Shown here: in pieces, positions 46,436 to 57,347 of the stretch
Layout: every line of letters begins with the position of its first letter
Numbering within the stretch: position 1 is the stretch's first letter
Assembly: GCA_948146395.1 (NCBI GenBank)
Contig: OX411547.1
Location: 63,183,610 to 63,247,609 of the forward strand
DNA: 64,000 nt
Source: Fragum whitleyi
Taxonomy: Eukaryota; Mollusca; Bivalvia; Cardiida; Cardiidae
Reading direction: 5' to 3'
Position numbers and translations under genes: made by a program
Notes under the pieces: generated by a model
Told to the model about the DNA's origin: nothing
What the model saw: the letters and a program-made list of their open reading frames with translations, nothing else
Databases searched by the model: none

Positions 46436-47110
46436 TTTCGTTTTTTCTTCTGTATTGTAAAAGCAGTGTACATGCTAATATTGTTGTTTCCTGAAAGTAA
46501 CAAAATGTTGGTGTTTTTTTTTTTCGAAAAAAGTTAATATTGAATTGGAAAAGGGATTTCGAAGGCATTTTGCCACGCCAACCCACTTTGAAATAACTTT
46601 GTTTCAAAAAAAACAAAGCTAATGAAGCTAAATTATTTTTATTTTTTGTAGGTATTGTGGGACCGTCTTTGTGGAAGCTTGGCGTAGCAAGCTGTACGCA
46701 AAACTGCAGTCGCTCACACATCGTGAGCACATACACGGAGAGAGCAAGCATTAGGGGGACACAGAAATATTGGTTCTGTCATGAGATTTTGTTTGAGACT
46801 GACCTTAAACAAGTCTAGAATTGAAATGTTATTGATCGGAAACTCGTGAGCTGAATAAATTATCTTTGGATTCTAGACGAGGTCAAGATCAGCTTTTCTC
46901 AAATAAAAATGAATAACAGATCCCTTTCCTCATGTTAACGACCTTTCGACTGTTAAAAACCTCGTTTTTAAAAAAAAATGATCTGATGAAAGAAACACCG
47001 CGAAAAGGTTCGACAGATGACGTCGTAAATATATCATTAAGATTGTGACTTAGCATACGTGTACTATAAGGATATCTCTGATGGCTGTTCGGTATAGTAG
47101 ACAAGAGTTA

Positions 47111-47548
47111 CAGTTAGTTACATCGTGAAATTGACATTCACCTCAATCAAAAACATACTAAATCGCCCATTCAGCGCTCTATTCATTCATTCAATGGAAA
47201 CACTCACTCAAACCATTCAAAAACGCTTAAACCAATTGAAAAATATAGAATCAAAAACGTCATTCAAAATAAATTTGGATAGAGAAAAATCGCGATTTCA
47301 CCGACACAATTCAAATTGTAAGCGTCTATTAGGTTCTTGAAGAAATATGAAGCTATCTAAAGAACTCGTATGCATATTTTATTTAAAGGGGGGTAATCGA
47401 TATCGCTTATTTTGTTCATCCTGAACAAAATTTGCGACATGGATTACCTCCCATTAAATTCACTCAAAGTTGCTCCATACACTCATTCAATTTCATTCCT
47501 AAATCATTCCAAATCATTCACCTTGTCAATTTCACGATGTTGTTAAAA
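47111..47548 (-). mobile_element. MITE M1 (subfamily A), right TIR tip mutated
   Basis: TA|CAGTTAGTTACATCGTGAAA opens it. The core runs GGGGGGTAATCGATATCGC to GACATGGATTACCTCCC. The far end reads TTTCACGATGTTGTTAAAAATA where GTTAACTGTA is expected. Confidence 0.85.
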
Positions 47549-47592
47549 ATAATACACATCAAGAGTCAAGTGAAGTGTTATTCAACAGGAAA

Positions 47593-48083
47593 AATAGAAA
47601 AAAAGAATGAACATTTTGTGTCTAATCAAAATGCATGCATATTCGTGTATTCGGGCTTCACCAGAATCAAGTTTACACGAGATAAAAATAAGTAAACCAG
47701 TCCTGCGTTACGTAAGAAAAAAAAACACCCTTTTTGGAAAAAAAATCTTTCATCGCTTTGAATGCAATTTAACACGTCCGAAGTATGGTACTCTTAAGTT
47801 TTATATCAAACCGTTCGTTGGAAGTTTTATTCAAATAGAAAAAAGAATGAACATTTTGTGTCCAATCAAAATGCATGCATATTCGTGTATACGGGCTTCA
47901 ACAGCATCAAGTTTACATGAGATAAAAAACAAAACAGAAAACTAGTCCTGCGTTACGTATGAAACAAAAACACATTTGCTTTTTGAAAAAAAAATCTTAC
48001 ACCGCTTTGTAGGCAATTTAACACGTCCAAAGCGTGGTACTCTAAAGTTTTTTATCAAACGTTTCGTTGAAGTTTTATTCAAA
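47593..48083 (+). repeat. Two-copy tandem duplication, ~245 bp unit
   Basis: AAAGAATGAACATTTTGTG at about 47602 and 47842, TCCTGCGTTACGTA at 47701 and 47946, and AATTTAACACGTCC at about 47767 and 48015 repeat in order. The unit ends with GAAGTTTTATTCAAA in both copies. The second copy runs straight into an S1 SINE. Confidence 0.8.
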
Positions 48084-48087
48084 ATTT

Positions 48088-48310
48088 CCCGTGTGCGATT
48101 CCCCACGGCGGCACTCATCCTTTCCGACTTCTTGTCTCCCTTCAATGAATTGATAATCGGACACCTATGTGGGATAGCAGCTGGAGGCTATTAAAGGATG
48201 CAATAGTAGTGCCGGTCTAAAAAAATACCAAGAATTCCTTGTTAGATGCCACACTCGCATTATATAACAAAAAGATTGTTGAAATCGACGTAAAAGCCCA
48301 TCCAAGCAAA
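48088..48310 (+). mobile_element. SINE S1, 5' truncated, diverged tail
   Basis: It begins at the B-box (GTGCGATTCCCCACGGCGG), keeps ATAGCAGCTGGAGGCTATT and ends near TTGAAATCGACGTAAAAGCCC. Confidence 0.75.
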
Positions 48311-48572
48311 GAAAAATCATCTGGAACGCAGGGATGTATAAGTATATTCTTGTTTCTTGTTTGAAACAGTTCTAGAAATCCCGTATATTGACATACTTAA
48401 TTTGACCTATCTAAACACATTTATAAAATGTGTGACCCAAGCACGATATAGTGCTATCAAACATATGGAAAATGTTGTTAATAAAAACAATATGGTGATA
48501 GTAAAATGACCATTACGGAAAATAAACTCGGCTTTCGAAGTGTTTTCAATGAAAACGTGATATAGTAATATA

Positions 48573-49153
48573 CACTCCTCAAAACTCCTCAGCGGCCACT
48601 TGTCTTTTTGGTCATATATTATAAACGCCACATGGTTTCAACTCATTTTTGCTTGAATAATGGAGCCAAATCATTTATGAAGTCAACAAGAGAAATCACA
48701 GTGAAATAATTCAAAAAGAAATGTTTTAAAATTAAACGAAAGTAGGAGTACCCTAAATTTCAAAGTTAACATTGGTTGGTGGGGTATTTTTGACATTTCT
48801 TGTTAGGATAGGAACTGTGTAGAACGTTTTGGCATTTCTTATTAATTTTAGGAGTCCACAGGCGTTGTATCACCGATATTAGTACAAAAGATTGATAGGC
48901 GTTGCGTTTTTCAAGTATCGAAAAATTTAAATTTCTCTTAAGAGTGTCAATTTTGTAACTTTTGAAATTGAGGGTACATGCATTTAATTCCGTATTTAGG
49001 ACTTACTGGTGCATAATTTAACAAAGCAATTGGATAGGATGATGACTGAATGGCCACTTTTTCGAAAGACAAAGTTCACATTTCAAGATAAAAGCCGAAA
49101 ATGTGTGAAAAATGGAGAAAGGTAAGGTGGCCGCTTAGAACTTTTGAGTAGTG
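48573..49153. mobile_element. MITE M3 with TA duplication
   Basis: The TIRs are CACTCCTCAAAACTCCTCAG-CGGCCACTT and, inward from the other end, CACTACTCAAAAGTTCTAAG-CGGCCACCT (24 of 29 match). TA flanks both ends. The 581-bp interior has no convincing ORF. TA duplication and a CACT-type end suggest Tc1/mariner. Confidence 0.8.
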
Positions 49154-49208
49154 TATGTACCATTGACCTTTTTCCCCATTAGATGGGAAAAAGGTCAATG
49201 GTACATAC
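49153..49208. repeat. Perfect 24-bp-arm hairpin abutting M3
   Basis: GTATGTACCATTGACCTTTT-TCCC (49153-49176) is perfectly inverted at 49185-49208 around CATTAGAT. Confidence 0.92.
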
Positions 49209-49267
49209 AATACTATGTCGCGTAGGCTATTTCACGTAGGCTAGGCAAAGTAAGAGCTGTAGATTCT

Positions 49268-49622
49268 TTTATGCTTTTCCGTGGATTATCGAAAAATAAC
49301 GGCAGATAATCATTCTATAGACTCACGCCAAACCAATAAAATAAGTAAAGAATATGGGTACCGTGCTTTTGCTCATTCACACTTTTTGACTTCATCAAAT
49401 CGGAGACAAATAAACGAATGTCACCATGGCGGTGCTAAGCAATCCCGTGAAAAATGACACGCTTTAAAGAAAATTTGTCAAATTTTAAAATATTGTCTCA
49501 GTTTTGAATTGTTTTTAGTGTAAGATCGGTTAATCTTTCATTTTTTGAATAACAAAAGCTAATTGTTCACTCGTGGCTCCGCCGCTCGTAATATTATACC
49601 TATTGTTGTTCACTCAATGAAA
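49268..49622 (+). repeat. Dispersed hairpin-bearing repeat R1, copy 3
   Basis: It is collinear with 37571-37948 (ATGCTTTTCCGTGGATTATCG, CACTCGTGGCTCCGCCGCTCG, TCACTCAATGAAAT) but diverged. The last hairpin arm is missing, replaced by an S1 SINE at 49623. Confidence 0.55.
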
Positions 49623-49859
49623 TGTTCGATCCCCGATGGCGGCACCCATTCTTTCCGACTATTTGTCTCCCACCAATGGGTCGATAATCGTAGACCTATG
49701 TTGGATAGCAGCTGGAGGCTAGAAAAGGATGTTATGGAAGTACTGGTGTGAGAAATACCAGGCATCCATTATTAGGTGCTTCAGCCGCCGAGAGAAAACC
49801 GAAAAAAATGTTGAAAGTGGCGTAAACCCCATTCAAAAAATCACATTCAAACAATCAAC
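49623..49859 (+). mobile_element. SINE S1, 5' truncated at the B-box
   Basis: It begins TGTTCGATCCCCGATGGCGG, has ATAGCAGCTGGAGGCTAGA and AATACCAGGCATCC, and ends GGCGTAAACCCCATTCAAAA. Confidence 0.85.
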
Positions 49860-50037
49860 GAAAGATATTCTATATTATAATTAAAGAAACAATTACATTC
49901 TTTATAATCACTGATTATCACCGCTGATTGTTTAACAATTTTGTTGTCGCTATTCTAGACATATGTTTAAGATAAAAATTACGGTGCTTGTATCTGTATA
50001 TTTGAGGACTTCATCAAATGGACGAGAAATAGAGTGA

Positions 50038-50056
50038 CCCCCCCCCCCCCCCCCCC
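50038..50056 (+). repeat. Poly-C run (19 C)
   Basis: An uninterrupted C homopolymer; its true length may be uncertain in the assembly. Confidence 0.85.
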
Positions 50057-50374
50057 TCTTTTGCCCACGTTAACCGATGGACCAACTTTATTACGCTCCC
50101 TCATCGATAGATCGGGGGCACATTGTTTTAGTCTGTCTGTCTGATTATCTGTTTGTCGGCTACTCCGTTCCCATTTGTCCAAAGAAAACTTTTACATTGG
50201 TCAAAACTTTAGAATTGATGAGATAGAGCCTTCAAATTTCTCATGATGATTACTTGGGACAAGACCTTTCTAAAGATACCAAGCTTCATTCTGAGCCTTG
50301 TGTGGATTTTGAAGCCTCTGATTGGTTTACGAAATCTATTATTCATTGCTTATTCCGTTCCTTAGGAATTTTTA

Positions 50375-50460
50375 TTTCATTCAAAACTCGTGTGACTCAT
50401 TCAATTTCATTTCAAAATAATTGACGTGTTATTAACATTGTCAACTTCGCAATGCTACGA
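50375..50460 (-). mobile_element. MITE M1 terminal fragment
   Basis: TTCATTCAAAACTCG, CTCATTCAATTTCATTTC and ACATTGTCAACTTCGCAATG fit the M1 short arm in reverse orientation. Confidence 0.45.
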
Positions 50461-50529
50461 AAGATCAGTTACGCGAATTTTAATAAGTTGACAATTTTAC
50501 TGTTATTTTTTTTTAATTTGGAATTTTTC

Positions 50530-50551
50530 AAAAAAAAAAAAAAAAAAAAAA
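50530..50551 (+). repeat. Poly-A run (22 A)
   Basis: It follows a T-rich stretch. No retroposon body was found upstream that would make it a retroposon tail. Confidence 0.7.
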
Positions 50552-51972
50552 CGGAGGAATGTCCCAGAATATTGTCCATTTCCTATATCACGCCGCGCAC
50601 GACAATGCTTAAAAACATTTGAAATCGTAGGTCTCCCGTCAAGTTCAATTTGAATTTTCTTCTAAACCTGTTAGCTGATTTCTATGTTCTGTATACCAAT
50701 TGAACAACTAGAAAGCATAATTTTAAAGAGTATTTGTCAGGTGAACTGTGGGAATTTTAAGTTCTCGTTAAATAAAGTTTCTTTGTCACAAAATCTCTTA
50801 AATTACGTCTGTAAAGCGTAACAAATTATGCGTTGTTGGATTTCCTTTGGATCCTTAAAATGCGTAAAATGGTACGTAAAAATGTTGAGAATATGTAGAT
50901 TTGCGCGAGAAGATTCATCAATTTAGAATATGAACTAAGACGCCTGTCACTGAAAAAGAAACAATTGATAGAGATTTATATAACAATTCAAAAGTTGTAA
51001 AACGTCAAATTTTAGCGAAAAATCGGCGTGAAATTTCAAAGGGTTTTCTCAATATTAACAATAATTGATAACATTTTGTTAAATTTCAAAATCAAAATAT
51101 TATTTTTTTCTAGTTTTCGATAATGTGGTCCAAAATACTTAAACGTAATATACAACAAAATAAAAATTGAAAATCTGTGTGGACACAATTTCTGCATTAC
51201 GCGAATTTTATAGCCGGTTTTCAAAATATTTCGCTGCAGCGTTTCATTATAAAAATGATTATCATAAATCGCTTTATATTTTTGAAATATCAATTTTTTC
51301 TTGTAAACACCTGGAAAAACGTCGTATAGATACATTTGAAAATATAAAAAATATTAAGATTTGTTTGTGTGGACATACTTTTCAAAAACGTTTTGTTTTT
51401 TAACGTCTTACGTTATTACTTTGCGCGCTGTCCTTATTTGAGCATTCAATTACAAAATGATTAAAGCTGATAGGTGATAAATTGCTTCCCGTGGGAAAAA
51501 ATATATCCTGTCTTACTCGGTATATTACTTATTGGGCAATTTAAAATAAATATGCCTGGCAAAATCAGCATATAATAAACAAGAAGCGCTTCAGAAAAGT
51601 ACGTGGTGTAATAGCGTCTAAACAGTAAATCGACGTTACAAAATGCATTAGCGTGCGCGACGTCATATAATTAGAATTCTTTCTTTTTTTTGAAAGCATT
51701 TTATGGTTGACACGACTCTGTGTATAACTCGACTTGCAATTTCGAGATTAATCTTTTCGACTTCAGATAACCGCGTTCGTAAAACAATAATAGAACCAAT
51801 GCGTGACATTTCCAACACTTTCAAATGTGCGCAAAGAAAAGCTTCTGGCCAGCCTGTGCAGCCGCTCAGCCTGACCAGAATCTTCACTGTGCACTATATA
51901 AGAGACAAGGTCTTAATCCATCTTCTGGCAGTCAGCATATATATAGAGGATATTGAATGAGTGGTCATGGAA
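50552..51972. other. AT-rich DNA, no gene seen
   Basis: An imperfect hairpin lies at 51842-51882 (TTCTGGCCAGCCTG...CAGCCTGACCAGAA), beside CTATATAAGAG at about 51894. No gene is identified. Confidence 0.35.
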
Positions 51973-52355
51973 TACTGAATTTATTAAACGAGTCATCTAG
52001 AAACAGGTAAAAACGAGGCGGTGCGGATTTTTTTCTGTTATAGATGACGAGTTTAATAAATTCTGTATTTTATGAGCACAAATTTTATATTCTATTTATA
52101 ATACGACCCGATTTTTTGCGAAAAATCACCAACATTCAATTTTCCACGAAACTAATAACGCCGCTCGAAACTGACGTCACAATATATACATTATGACGTC
52201 ATTTTCGCGGTTACAAAAACGCGTTGATATTCGCTCTGAGCTCATTTGCATAGTTATTCCACTAGTGTAATAACATCCGTGTATTATAAAAATATTCTAC
52301 GGGGTTATTTCAATCCCGCGACGTAGGTCATATAAATATTATTATTACATCGTGT
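51973..52355. repeat. Composite repeat R3, short copy
   Basis: It is homologous to both ends of 13355-14510. The left palindrome GAATTTATTAAACGAGTCAT (51977) pairs with 52041-52063 at 21 of 23 positions. The right end is GGGGTTATTTCAATCCCGCG-ACGTAGGTCATA. Confidence 0.6.
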
Positions 52356-52656
52356 CGTTGTCTACGCTGCTTGTACCTAACTTGTACGTTTTTACCATGC
52401 ACACAAGTAAAATTGTTGAAAATCTCATGCACTGGCTCAATATATCGAAGGTAGTCAACTCATAATTGGATATTTTGAAATCGGTGCGATGACGGTAAGT
52501 TTTCGTAGACATCCTTACAATTCAAGATTGAAGTGTTTTACTTTATTGTAGTAGTAGAATGGGTCTAAATTACTACATTTAAGCTCTGCAAATACGTTGT
52601 CAAAGCAGAACTTCTACGTCAATACCTTCCGCTTGCAATCGGATTAAAGACAAGTA

Positions 52657-53026
52657 CAGTTAAAAACATTTTAAATTGTTCACATAGCGACCTATTCAAT
52701 TATTTCAATTAAAAAGATAAGATCAACAACTCCATCCGATATAAAAGTAGCTAAATATAATCAAGATTTCACTATCATGACTGAAAATTTTAGCGTCTGG
52801 TTGGTTTTAGAAGTAAACGGAAGCTTTATAGGGAACTTGTATATTTCATTAAAGGAAGTAATAAATATCGCTTATCATGTTCATCCTGAACCAAAAAATA
52901 TCGAAATTAGATTGCCAACCCCATCCCCTTGAATTTCAACCAAAACTCGCTCCTCTCACTCATTCTATTTCATTCTTAAATCATTCCAAAAAAATCTTCT
53001 TGTCAATTTAAGGATGTTGTTAACTG
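52657..53026 (-). mobile_element. MITE M1 (subfamily A), internally shortened
   Basis: CAGTTAAAAACATTTTAAAT opens it and GATGTTGTTAACTG closes it. The core is decayed (ATAAATATCGCTTATCATG, GAACCAAAAAATATCG). Confidence 0.75.
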
Positions 53027-53128
53027 TTCAAGAAAGCCGATTTTAAGACTTTTCATTAGGGTACCGTCTTGATTGCACGTTTTGGCATTATCCGCAGTAT
53101 CCCCGCTCTGTTAATAAATGTTTATATA

Positions 53129-53390
53129 TGTGACCCGTCACGCGAAAAGGGACCATCCGTGAATTCTGTAAAATTAATTACTGACAAAGAGATTTGATCC
53201 GGCATGGGTCAACCAGAAGTCGTATTTCAAAAACTCTTTCACTAGAAGGTAGATTGATCATTCTAAATTCAGAAAATAACCACGGTGCAAAAAGTTGCGA
53301 CCAAAGTAAGTCTGCGCAATCCGCGCAGTCTGACAAGGTTCGACACTTTATGCGCTTCCCAGATGGTCCCCTTTCGCTTGACGGGTCACA
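53129..53390 (-). mobile_element. MITE M2, copy 1
   Basis: The TIRs are TGTGACCCGTCACGCGAAAA-GGGACCATC and, inward from the other end, TGTGACCCGTCAAGCGAAAG-GGGACCATC (27 of 29 match), flanked by TA on both sides. Internal CTGCGCAATCCGCGCAGTC links it to 63456-63710 in the opposite orientation. Confidence 0.85.
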
Positions 53391-53792
53391 TATATTAAAA
53401 CGTTCCAACTATTATTGCTTCAGATTTGGCGGTTTTATTATATTACATCCAGATAAGATCCAGAACCGTCACGAACGATTAAAAAAAAGCTAATAAATCT
53501 TTGTATTGGCGTACCTGTAACTTCGTGTGGAGAAAGAGGTACAATTTTTGCTGAGATTTTCTTCTTATTTCCATCATCAGTTATTTCCCTTTACATTAAA
53601 TATCTCGGATATTGTAACTCATTTTTACTGTTCAATTCTGCGTTCAGGATGACAAATCTTTGGCGAACGTTTGGAAATCGTTTCCCATTTTACGATCAGG
53701 AGCACGAAAAGAGTGAAGTAACATTTTTGAAACGCTTCTGGAACGCTGTGATCATAAACGAAAAAGCTTATCTCTTGAACCTGACTGTCTAA

Positions 53793-54663
53793 CAGTTAGT
53801 TTCATCGTGTAATTGAAACTTATTCCGAACAAAATCACTCTTAACGACTGACTCAGCGCCACTTTCATTTCAAACATACCACAATCACTTAAAAACGCTG
53901 AGAATTTGTTCGAAACGCGTCGATACCGTTCGTTACGATCGAAATTTCATTCAAGTCGATCAAATAAATCTATGATTTTTTTGACTGGTAAACCATCAGA
54001 TTGGTTCGTGAAGGTACACAAAGAGAATAGTACGTCATTTTTTTAATGTAGGTAATATAATACAGTTAAGAACATCTTGAAATTGAAAAGATAATTAATT
54101 TTGGAATGAATGAAATGAAATTGGATGAGTGTGCGGAGCGAGTTTTGAGTGAAATTAAAGGGAGGTAATCCAACGTCGCTAGTTTAGTTCATGATGATCG
54201 AAATTAGCGATATTTCTTAACGCCCTTTTAATGTATATTGTGTTCAAGTCATATTGTTGAATAAAGAATCCGTTTTGTTCTGTTCTGTTTTTATAAAATA
54301 TACGTACTTTAATGTTTGTTTGTCTTCGTGGACCAATCAGACACTTAAAAATCAACACGAGCCAAAAAATATTTTGATCGATTTGAATTAAATGTTGTTC
54401 GTCTGGAACGATTTCGAAATGTTTTCTGAGCGTTTTTGATTTTTTTGACTGTGTGTTTGGAATGGACCAATGGAGCTTAGTGAATGATTTTGATCGGAAT
54501 GAGTGTCAATTTCACTATTTTTAGCTGTATCTCGTACTTCTGCCAAATGGAAGAATTGAGCTTACTTTATTACTATCCTCAATTTCATTCTAAACTCTTA
54601 TAACACTCTTTCTATTTCCTTCCAAAATCCTTCACCTTGTGATTTTTACGATGGTATAAACTG
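53793..54663 (-). mobile_element. Older MITE M1 split by a nested M1
   Basis: The left arm 53793-54062 runs CAGTTAGTTTCATCGTGTAA to the core TTTTAATGTAGGTAATATAA. The right arm resumes after 54527 (TATCTCGTACTTC...TTACTATCCTCAATTTC) and ends ACGATGGTATAAACTG|TA at 54663. Both arms are more diverged than the inner copy. Confidence 0.7.
54063..54527 (+). mobile_element. Inner MITE M1 (subfamily B) inserted in an M1
   Basis: TA|CAGTTAAGAACATCTTGAAA opens it; a mutated TTCACTATTTTTAGCTG|TA closes it. The core is GGGAGGTAATCCAACGTCGC...TAGCGATATTTCTTAACGCCC. A small AATAAAGAATCCGTTTTGTTC insertion-like segment lies near 54260. The surrounding arms belong to one other M1. Confidence 0.8.
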
Positions 54664-55024
54664 TATCACAGTACTCAAGCTCCGAGATGTTTTATTCAAT
54701 CGACTGTGCTATGTCACTGTATTTTGTCCTTTTCTTTTTCCCTCAAATTTGTTTAGAAAACATTTTTAATTGGGAATAACTGTTGGGAAATAACTGTTGC
54801 AAAAGTATTTGATACCTTATAAAAAAACTACAGAAACAATATTTAGCCTTTTTTTTATTTAAACTGAATCAAAAGAAATTGATTAATTTATATTTGGTAT
54901 ATGATTTTGGACTTGCGGATATTCAATTTTTTCGTCGACTCTTGGCTTCCTGATGAGATGTAGGAAACAAGCCCTTTTTGACAATTGACCTTGACCTTGA
55001 CCCAAACTGGATGAAATTCGATCT

Positions 55025-55990
55025 TTGGCTTGTAAATCCAATGCTGCAGTTATTGGAATCACAGAAACGTGGCTAGAACCAGATATTTTTGACTCTGAAC
55101 TAAAAATCCCCAATTACAACATTATCAGACGTGATCGCAATCGACATGGAGGTGGGGTTTGTTTATATGTTAGAAGTGACTTATCCTTCAATACTAGACA
55201 AGATATTCAACACAACGAACTAGAAGCTTTGTGGATTGAACTTTTATTACCCAAACCAAAACCTTTGTTATTATCAGTAATTTATAGACCACCAAAGCAA
55301 ACAAACTTTTATGATATTTTAGAATCTCTTTGTTTAACTACATCACATTTTAGTTCATATGAAACTTATATTTTAGGAGATTTAAACACTGATGTTTCTT
55401 CACCATCCAATTGTAAACTTTACCAATCTTTAAAAAGTTTTATGGAATCATTTGATTTAAAACAACTTATATGTGATTTTACTAGGGTTACTGTTTCATC
55501 TAGAACTACACTTGATCTTATTTTTGTTTCAGATCCTAATAAAGTTCTGCAATCAGGAGTTGTAACTACATGTATAAGTGATCATTTCTTAGTATTTTGC
55601 ACTAGGAAAGTATGTAAAAATTTTATAGGTAAACATAAAACCATTACTATGAGATCCTGTAAAAATTACTCAAAAGAATCATTTCAGTTATTGTTATTGT
55701 CTGCTGACTGGTGCCCTGTCATGTTAAGTGATAATGTCTGCGAAGCATGGTTGTCCTTTAAATCTATTTTTCTCGAAGCACTTGACAATATTGCACCAAT
55801 AAAACAGATCAGAATCAAACATCGGTCCGAGCCATGGATAAATGCAGAAGTCCTTGATTGCATTAAATCTAGAGACAAGGCATGGTCAGCATATAGAAAT
55901 AATAGAACTGATTCGAATTATGACAATTTCAAAAATTTAAGGAATATTCTATATATATTCTATATTCAAGGCAAAGAAAAATTATTTTAA
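55025..55990 (+). pseudogene. LINE endonuclease domain (EEP family), 5' truncated
   Basis: About 320 codons of apurinic-type endonuclease, which nicks target DNA for target-primed reverse transcription. Visible motifs in order are ITETWLEP near residue 11 (catalytic Glu), RRDRNRHGGGVCLYV near 35, SVIYRPPKQ near 79, LGDLNTD near 117 (catalytic Asp/Asn), TLDLIFVSDPN near 164 and SDHFLVF near 185 (catalytic Asp-His). The linker that normally leads into RT begins after residue 240. No Met starts the frame; the N-terminal strand with the first conserved Asn is missing. After residue ~310 the frame is lost in an ATTCTATATATATTC duplication-like stretch and the true reading moves to the frame of the downstream RT. 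Confidence 0.88.
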
Positions 55991-56054
55991 TGATTCTTGT
56001 AATGAATATAAAAATGATTCGAAAACACTTTGGAAATGTCTGAAAGACCTAGGA

Positions 56055-57347
56055 ATGCCATCTAAGAAAAATTGTTCATCCTCATGTGATAGTATTGCAC
56101 TAAATTTAGATGGTAGTCTGTGTTTTGATAGTCAGAAAGTAGCAAATAGTTTTAACAGTTTTTTCACGACTGTAGCTGAGAAGCTTGTGTCTAAATTACC
56201 TTTTCCTTCTTTAAAATTTGGTAGGAAGTTTGTGAATAATTTTTATTCTGCAAAGGGTGTAACGAAAAACAATTATTCATTTTCTTTAGTCAATGAACAT
56301 ACTATTTTAAGGTATTTGAACAAATTACATGCAGACAAATCTACTGGATTAGATGGGATCCCTGCACGTTTTATTCTTGACTGCTCATCTATTATTGCTG
56401 GTCCTCTAGCCCATGTAATTAATCTATCTTTGATTCAAGGTATTGTCCCACCTGACCTAAAGTCAGCTAGAGTTGTTCCTTTGTTTAAAAAGAATGATAA
56501 GACTGATGTGGGAAATTATCGACCTGTATCAATTCTTAGTGTTGTTTCTAAAATATTTGAGCGAGTTGTTTTTGATCAAATAGAATCATATTTAAGTGAT
56601 AAAAATTTATTATATGAGCTTCAGTCTGGCTTCAGGAAGGGGTTTTCAACAGACACCTGTCTTATTCATCTTTCAGATTTCATTAGACAGCAGATGGATA
56701 AAGGTCATTTTGTGGGAATGGTCTTACTATACCTACAAAAGGCTTTTGATACAGGTGACCACTCAATTCTTATCATGAAACTAGAAGACATTGGATTTGG
56801 TAATGATATTGTTAAATGGTTTATGTCTTATCTTACTGACAGGAAGCAGTGTGTTGATATTAACAAAACTCAGTCTTCATTCGAAAATATATCTTGTGGT
56901 GTACCACAAGGGTCTATCCTTGGTCCTCTCTTATTTTTAATATATGTGAATGATATGTCTGCAGTTGTAAAAAACAAACTTCTTCTTTATGCAGATGACT
57001 CAGCTATCTTAGTTTCAGATAAAGACAGGTCCTGTATTGAAAGGGCGTTGTCTGATGACCTTAATAAAGTAAGATCCTGGCTCATCGATAACAAATTGTC
57101 TTTACACTTAGGAAAAACTGAATCCATTCTTTTTGGCTCAAAGCAAAAGTTGAAATCAAATAGTAAAATAAATGTTGTTTGTGATGGGAGTACTATCATT
57201 TCTACCTCTTTTGTGAAATACCTTGGAGCAATTCTTGACCAAAGTTTATCTGGTGAAAATATGGCAAGTTCTTTATTGCAGAAGGCAAATGCTAGGCTGA
57301 AGTTTCTTTATCGAAAAAAAGAACAAATTTCTCACACTTCATACTAG
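56055..57347 (+). pseudogene. LINE reverse transcriptase, catalytically mutated
   Basis: 430 codons of RT. The reading frame actually continues leftward to about 55968 (KAKKNYFNDSCNEY...). Motifs are KSTGLDGIPARF near residue 95, LKSARVVPLFKKND and NYRPVSILSVVSKIFERVV near 134-170, LQSGFRKGFSTDTCL near 193, LLYLQKAFDTGDHSIL near 224, GVPQGSILGPLLFLIYVNDM near 285 and LLYADDSAIL near 310. In active relatives LLYLQKAF reads LLDLQKAF. The Asp of RT motif A, a metal ligand, is Tyr here (TAC at 56730-56732), so the enzyme should be dead even without the frameshifts. The stop at 57345 results from a frameshift in A7 at 57314-57320; the next frame carries TRKLLVSSLIQCYFDYTC onward to about 57530. 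Confidence 0.9.

Noticed and set aside
46395..46751. 118-codon minus-strand open frame
   Set aside because: Low-complexity lysine/phenylalanine-rich composition over T/A runs, no recognisable motif or splice context.
47607..48194. Open frames of 112 and 72 codons repeating similar peptides
   Set aside because: The repeated peptide simply reflects the 245-bp tandem duplication; frames differ between copies and run into a SINE.
50527..50552. Poly-A run as a processed-pseudogene tail
   Set aside because: The upstream sequence is T-rich and shows no gene-like or SINE body and no target duplication.
51842..51905. CTATATAAGAG as a TATA box beside a hairpin
   Set aside because: No downstream coding exon or transcript evidence; TATA-like strings are common in AT-rich DNA.
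55684..55878. Minus-strand frames over the LINE
   Set aside because: They are antisense shadows of the endonuclease and RT reading frames.
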